This document shows, piece by piece, positions 60,596 through 64,000 of a stretch of 64,000 nucleotides of DNA (position 1 is the first letter of the stretch; each line of letters starts with the position of its first letter). Source of the stretch: Chryseobacterium sp. SORGH_AS_0447 (GTDB lineage: Bacteria > Bacteroidota > Bacteroidia > Flavobacteriales > Weeksellaceae); NCBI RefSeq assembly GCF_030818695.1, contig NZ_JAUTAR010000001.1, positions 434,001 to 498,000 of the forward strand, in the 5' to 3' direction. The notes beneath the pieces are model-generated. The model was not told the DNA's origin. It did no database searches and worked only from the letters and a program-made list of their open reading frames with translations. The position numbers were made by a program, and so were the translations under genes.

Positions 60596-62392
60596 TTACT
60601 TCTGTTTTTTCGCCCAGAGCTCCATTTTCCGGTTCAGGACATCGAGAGGAAGGCATCCCTGGCTCAGTACTTCATCATGGAATTTTGCCAGGCTGAACTT
60701 GCTGCCCAGTTCTTTCTGGTACTTTTCCCTCAATTCCCGGATTCTCAATGAACCGATTTTATAGCCCAAAGCCTGTCCGGGCATGGCCATGTATCTTTCC
60801 ACTTCGGCCGTGGCTCCGGCTTCATCATAGGAAATATTGCTGAGGAAATATTGGATAGCCTGTTCCCTGGTCATTCTTCCGGTATGAATGCCGGTGTCCA
60901 CGACTAATCGTACGGCTCTCAGCATTTGGTCGCTCAGGTAGCCCATTTTCTGGTAAGGATCGGTATAAAGACCAAATTCAGGACCGAGGGTCTCACAGTA
61001 ATGTGCCCAGCCTTCACCGTAGGCTCCGAACCATCCGAATCTCATAAATTTAGGAAGCCTGGTATTCTCCTGTTGCAGGGAAACCTGGTAATGATGTCCG
61101 GGAATGGCTTCGTGCAAAAACAGCGATTCCATACCGGAGGTTACATTGAATTTGGCAGGATCGGGAAGGGGAACATAAAAAATTCCGGGTCTTTTCCCGT
61201 CCGGTGTTCCCTGGATGTATTCCGCACTCGCACTGGCCTCGCGGAACTTTTCCGTCTGCCTGATCTCAAAACCGGTTTTGGGAGTCACCGAGAACATGGT
61301 TTTCAGTTTCGGGGTGATTTTCGTTAAAATCCCATTGAAAGCATCCAATACTTCTTTTGAAGTTTTGTAAGGCATGGCTTTGGGATCTGTTTTTACATAA
61401 TTGATGAATTCTTCCAGCGTTCCGGTAAAGCCCACCTGCTGTTTTACCTTTTCCATTTCAGCACGGAGCATGGCTACCTGCTGAAGCCCGATTTTATTGA
61501 TTTCCTCAGGCGTTTTATTGGTTGTTGTCCAGCTTTTTGCATAATACCGGTAAATTTCTTTTCCGTTCGGCAGGCTGTTATAGCCATCTGTATCCCTTGC
61601 TTTAGGCAGGTATTCGTTTTCCAGGAAATCACCCATTTTGGTATAAGCAGGAATGATTTTCTGGGTAACAGCATCTTTGTATAGCTCTGTAAATCTGTCT
61701 TTTTGCTCTTTGGTAAAATCTTTCGGGAATTTCCTGATCGGGCCGAAGAAAATATTTTTATCCGGATCTGTTGTGGTGATCTCTTCCGCTCTCATTTGCG
61801 GAATCATTTTTACCACCAGCTTTTTCGGCAGAACCATCTTATTATTAATGCCCTCCCTGAAATTTTCTGTAGCGGCTTCCATCAATTCCGGGAATTTCTC
61901 CATTCTTTTCAGCCAGTCGTAATAATCTTTTTCGGTTTTAAAGGGCTGGCTCCCTTCTCCGCTTCCGTACAGCGGAAAATTCAGCGGAAGCCCGCCAAAC
62001 TGGGTAAAAGGGATATATTCCGGATGATAATAAGAAGCCTGGATTTTATCTTCCAGGGTAAAATTCAGCACATCATAAACCACTTTATTTTCGTCGGAAA
62101 GATTTTTATAGTCTACATTTTCGAGCTGCTTCTGCACCGAAGTGTAAAAAGCCACTTCTCCGGAGATGAAATCTTTGTCGATATTAATAGGCAGCTGGTC
62201 ATTATACCTCAGGTCTCCCTGGGAAGTTGCTTCCAGCGGATATAATTTCAGATACTGTTCGTAGTAATTGGAGGCAATGGAATCTAAATTAGACGGCGTT
62301 ACTTTCGTCAAAGGCGAATCCGACTTCTTGCAGGAAGCAAGTCCGGCAATCAGGCTGAATCCTATAATTCCTTTTGCTAAAATATTTTTCAT
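60596..62392 (-). CDS. DUF885 family lipoprotein (predicted metallopeptidase)
   Basis: A 598-residue lipoprotein with signal sequence ending LIAGLASC (lipid Cys about 21). The mature protein is largely helical, with the zinc-binding motif LFLHEAIPGHHYQ (HExxxHH-like), followed by GWAHYCETLGPEFG, as in DUF885 gluzincin-type peptidases. It is likely anchored in the envelope. The DUF1398 gene follows after a 26-nt gap. Substrate unknown. Confidence 0.9.
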   Translation of the reverse strand: MKNILAKGIIGFSLIAGLASCKKSDSPLTKVTPSNLDSIASNYYEQYLKLYPLEATSQGDLRYNDQLPINIDKDFISGEVAFYTSVQKQLENVDYKNLSDENKVVYDVLNFTLEDKIQASYYHPEYIPFTQFGGLPLNFPLYGSGEGSQPFKTEKDYYDWLKRMEKFPELMEAATENFREGINNKMVLPKKLVVKMIPQMRAEEITTTDPDKNIFFGPIRKFPKDFTKEQKDRFTELYKDAVTQKIIPAYTKMGDFLENEYLPKARDTDGYNSLPNGKEIYRYYAKSWTTTNKTPEEINKIGLQQVAMLRAEMEKVKQQVGFTGTLEEFINYVKTDPKAMPYKTSKEVLDAFNGILTKITPKLKTMFSVTPKTGFEIRQTEKFREASASAEYIQGTPDGKRPGIFYVPLPDPAKFNVTSGMESLFLHEAIPGHHYQVSLQQENTRLPKFMRFGWFGAYGEGWAHYCETLGPEFGLYTDPYQKMGYLSDQMLRAVRLVVDTGIHTGRMTREQAIQYFLSNISYDEAGATAEVERYMAMPGQALGYKIGSLRIRELREKYQKELGSKFSLAKFHDEVLSQGCLPLDVLNRKMELWAKKQK

Positions 62393-62614
62393 TTTTCAGA
62401 ATTCTTTATCAAACAAATGTAATATTTAAAACAGAAAGTCGGAAAGATTATTTGCAATCATCCGGGTGTTTTATATTTAGGCGTCAGGTCTTGGATTTAT
62501 CTTTTATATTCAGTGCTTTCCCGGATTTTATCAGGAAAATATACAGCCGTAATGAATTATCAATGATTTTCCTAAAAATAGTTTCAAAAAATTTTTCACA
62601 TTCAATCTATTTTT

Positions 62615-62622
62615 TATCTTTG
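62615..62622 (+). promoter_or_regulatory. Putative -7 box (TATCTTTG) of the acidic protein gene
   Basis: Matches TAnnTTTG 50 nt upstream of the gene at 62673. No clear -33 element. The rest of the 280-bp gap (62393-62672) shows nothing recognisable. Confidence 0.5.
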
Positions 62623-62672
62623 TTGAAAACGTTTAACAATCATAGTATTACAGCTCTTTTTTTTAAGAAATA

Positions 62673-63134
62673 ATGAAAGGGATTTTAAAAATTTACCATC
62701 CGGAGGAAACGCTAAAGTACAATATCAGAAACACTTATTGTAAAGCGGTTTACAGCAACCAGCAACATTTACTAGAGGTTGAGATTATCACGGATGACGG
62801 GTTGGATCATGTAGAAGATGATTCTTTGCAGTATAACTTTCCACAGCTTTCTCTTGAGGTTTTCGATTTTCCTATCGATTCTGCGGAGATTGAGGGAAAA
62901 ACCATTACCATTAATGATTCAGATGAGGATACCTACACGGAGGTAGACCTATTTGATGATGAAGATGCCTTTATTTACGACAATGAGCTTCAGTTCGAAA
63001 AAAATGAGGAAGGTGAGCTTCAGGTGATCTGGAAAGGGACAATCGACGACTTCTACACAGGTTCGGAAACACCGATTCCTTTCAGGCTGAAATGCGAGTT
63101 TAAGCAGGAGGAAATTGAGATCGACGAGGATTAA
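62673..63134 (+). CDS. Acidic protein of unknown function
   Basis: A 153-residue soluble, highly acidic protein (for example DSDEDTYTEVDLFDDEDAFI and a final EEIEIDED). It has beta-strand alternation in the N-terminal half (YNIRNTYCKAVYSN, LLEVEIITDDGLDHVEDD) and no signal peptide. I do not recognise the family. It is followed by the exbB gene but separated by 174 bp containing a -7 box, so probably not co-transcribed. Confidence 0.72.
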   Translation: MKGILKIYHPEETLKYNIRNTYCKAVYSNQQHLLEVEIITDDGLDHVEDDSLQYNFPQLSLEVFDFPIDSAEIEGKTITINDSDEDTYTEVDLFDDEDAFIYDNELQFEKNEEGELQVIWKGTIDDFYTGSETPIPFRLKCEFKQEEIEIDED

Positions 63135-63270
63135 TTAATCTTCTGCCATATCCATCATATTCAGATTTCTTTTCAAATGTATTTTTGGAAAGAAATCTGC
63201 TGTTTTATGGAAGAACAAAAATTAAGTTGTTTTTAAGTAATTTTTAAGGCTTCAATTCATAATATTCCAT

Positions 63271-63278
63271 TATTTTTG
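63271..63278 (+). promoter_or_regulatory. Putative -7 box of the exbB promoter (TATTTTTG)
   Basis: Matches TAnnTTTG 30 nt upstream of the ATG at 63309. No -33 TTTG at the expected distance. Confidence 0.5.
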
Positions 63279-63308
63279 TCGTTACAACTTTTATAAAAAT
63301 ACACATTA

Positions 63309-64000
63309 ATGCTGTTAACGGAACTTACTCAGATTTTATTTGCCCAGGCCGCGGTGCCATCGGTGGCGGCAGAAGATTTAGAATTCTCATTTTGGAAAAT
63401 CATGTTCCACGGAGGCGCTTTCGCTAAGATAGTGATGGTAACCGTGTTACTGCTTGGTGTATTTTCCGTGTACCTTTTCTTTGAGCGCTTTTTCTTTATT
63501 AAAAGGATAACGTCAAAAACGGATTCCAATTTCATGGATAATATCGAAGACTTTATCCGGGAAGGAAAGATGGAAGCTGCCCTGGATTACTGCAAAAGGC
63601 AGAATTCTCCGGAAGGAAGGATCCTGGAAAAGGGAATTTCAAGACTGGGGCGTCCGGTTTCCGATATTGTAAGCGCGATGGAATCCCAGGCACAGGTGGA
63701 GGTAGCCAATATGGAGAAAAACCTAAACCTATTAGCCGTAGTTCCGAGTATTGCGCCGATGTTAGGGCTTTTGGGAACGGTAATCGGGATGATTATTGCA
63801 TTCTTCAACCTGTCGCATGCCAGCGGATCTTTCTCTCCGAAAACATTGTCTGAAGGGATCTATACGGCATTAGGACAAACGGCAGTAGGACTTGCTGTAG
63901 CAATCCCGGCCAACTTCTTCTACAATTTATTATTAACGAGAATTGATAAATTTGTATTGAAAGCCCAGAATATGTCGGGAGAATTTTTAGACCTTATCAA
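63309..64000 (+). CDS. exbB: MotA/TolQ/ExbB proton channel family protein, 3' end cut by the window
   Basis: An inner-membrane proton-channel protein that powers TonB. The frame is open from ATG 63309 to the edge (230 codons). The N-terminal helix is KIVMVTVLLLGVFSVYLFFE. A cytoplasmic loop follows (EGKMEAALDYCKRQNSPEGR), then the core LLAVVPSIAPMLGLLGTVIGM and a late helix with TALGQTAVGLAVAIPANFFY. The conserved polar Thr positions of ExbB are in GTVIGM and TALGQTA. Genes for ExbD or TonB are expected just beyond the window. Confidence 0.92.
   Translation, partial: MLLTELTQILFAQAAVPSVAAEDLEFSFWKIMFHGGAFAKIVMVTVLLLGVFSVYLFFERFFFIKRITSKTDSNFMDNIEDFIREGKMEAALDYCKRQNSPEGRILEKGISRLGRPVSDIVSAMESQAQVEVANMEKNLNLLAVVPSIAPMLGLLGTVIGMIIAFFNLSHASGSFSPKTLSEGIYTALGQTAVGLAVAIPANFFYNLLLTRIDKFVLKAQNMSGEFLDLI

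Noticed and set aside
1..64000. CRISPR arrays, prophage, rRNA genes
   Set aside because: No regularly spaced repeats, phage structural genes or rRNA sequence were seen.

Overview
The window looks like a chromosomal segment from a member of the Flavobacteriia, most like Chryseobacterium and its relatives. The evidence is a moderate-to-low GC content, a MurF-Alr fusion, MnmG/MnmA, many 2TM-domain and LytTR genes, leaders without Shine-Dalgarno sequences, and TAnnTTTG -7 boxes, which are the Bacteroidota promoter type. Genus is an inference; phylum is firm.

Layout. 1-2129 is RNase R (3' end outside the window) and 2491-2925 is rpiB, both on minus. A 632-bp AT-rich gap holds a cluster of DnaA boxes, followed by pgk on plus. 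5351-8151 carries a methyltransferase and mnmG, the latter flanked by two perfect parS centromere palindromes. DnaA boxes, parS and mnmG (gidA) within about 5 kb suggest the replication origin region. 8352-14647 is a minus block: ybeY, a patatin/Omp85 protein, murF-alr, a toxin-antitoxin pair overlapping murF, and tdk. 14708-18315 holds an acidic repeat protein, rsmI and a WG-repeat protein. 18500-26901 has fabG, guaC, an Lgt-like/small membrane/Tes-like radical SAM operon, surE, prc and sodC.

27047-36536 is the most coherent accessory region. It has an AraC regulator, a TonB-dependent receptor with a small secreted partner, a LytS-type kinase fused to a 2TM domain, 2TM proteins (one broken by an intact IS4-family element at 32696-34108), an ICMT-like methyltransferase and a LytTR response regulator. 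Three promoters here carry the same paired 9-mer LytTR operator with 21-bp periodicity, each 33-34 bp upstream of a -7 box, which suggests an autoregulated local regulon.

36587-46816 holds hypothetical genes, two SDR genes with a divergent HxlR regulator and shared operator, mnmA, small envelope proteins and clpC. 46969-49779 carries a frameshifted glycosyltransferase, sufE and a GT9 transferase. 49794-51602 is a very AT-rich three-gene operon (STAS-HATPase, DUF4325 STAS-like, PIN nuclease) beside two tandem tRNA-Val genes; it is the best candidate for an undescribed system. 52002-64000 returns to ordinary genes: folC, a TolC-family protein, SprT-like, manC, GNAT, bcp, nth, DinB, DUF885 and exbB (3' end outside the window).
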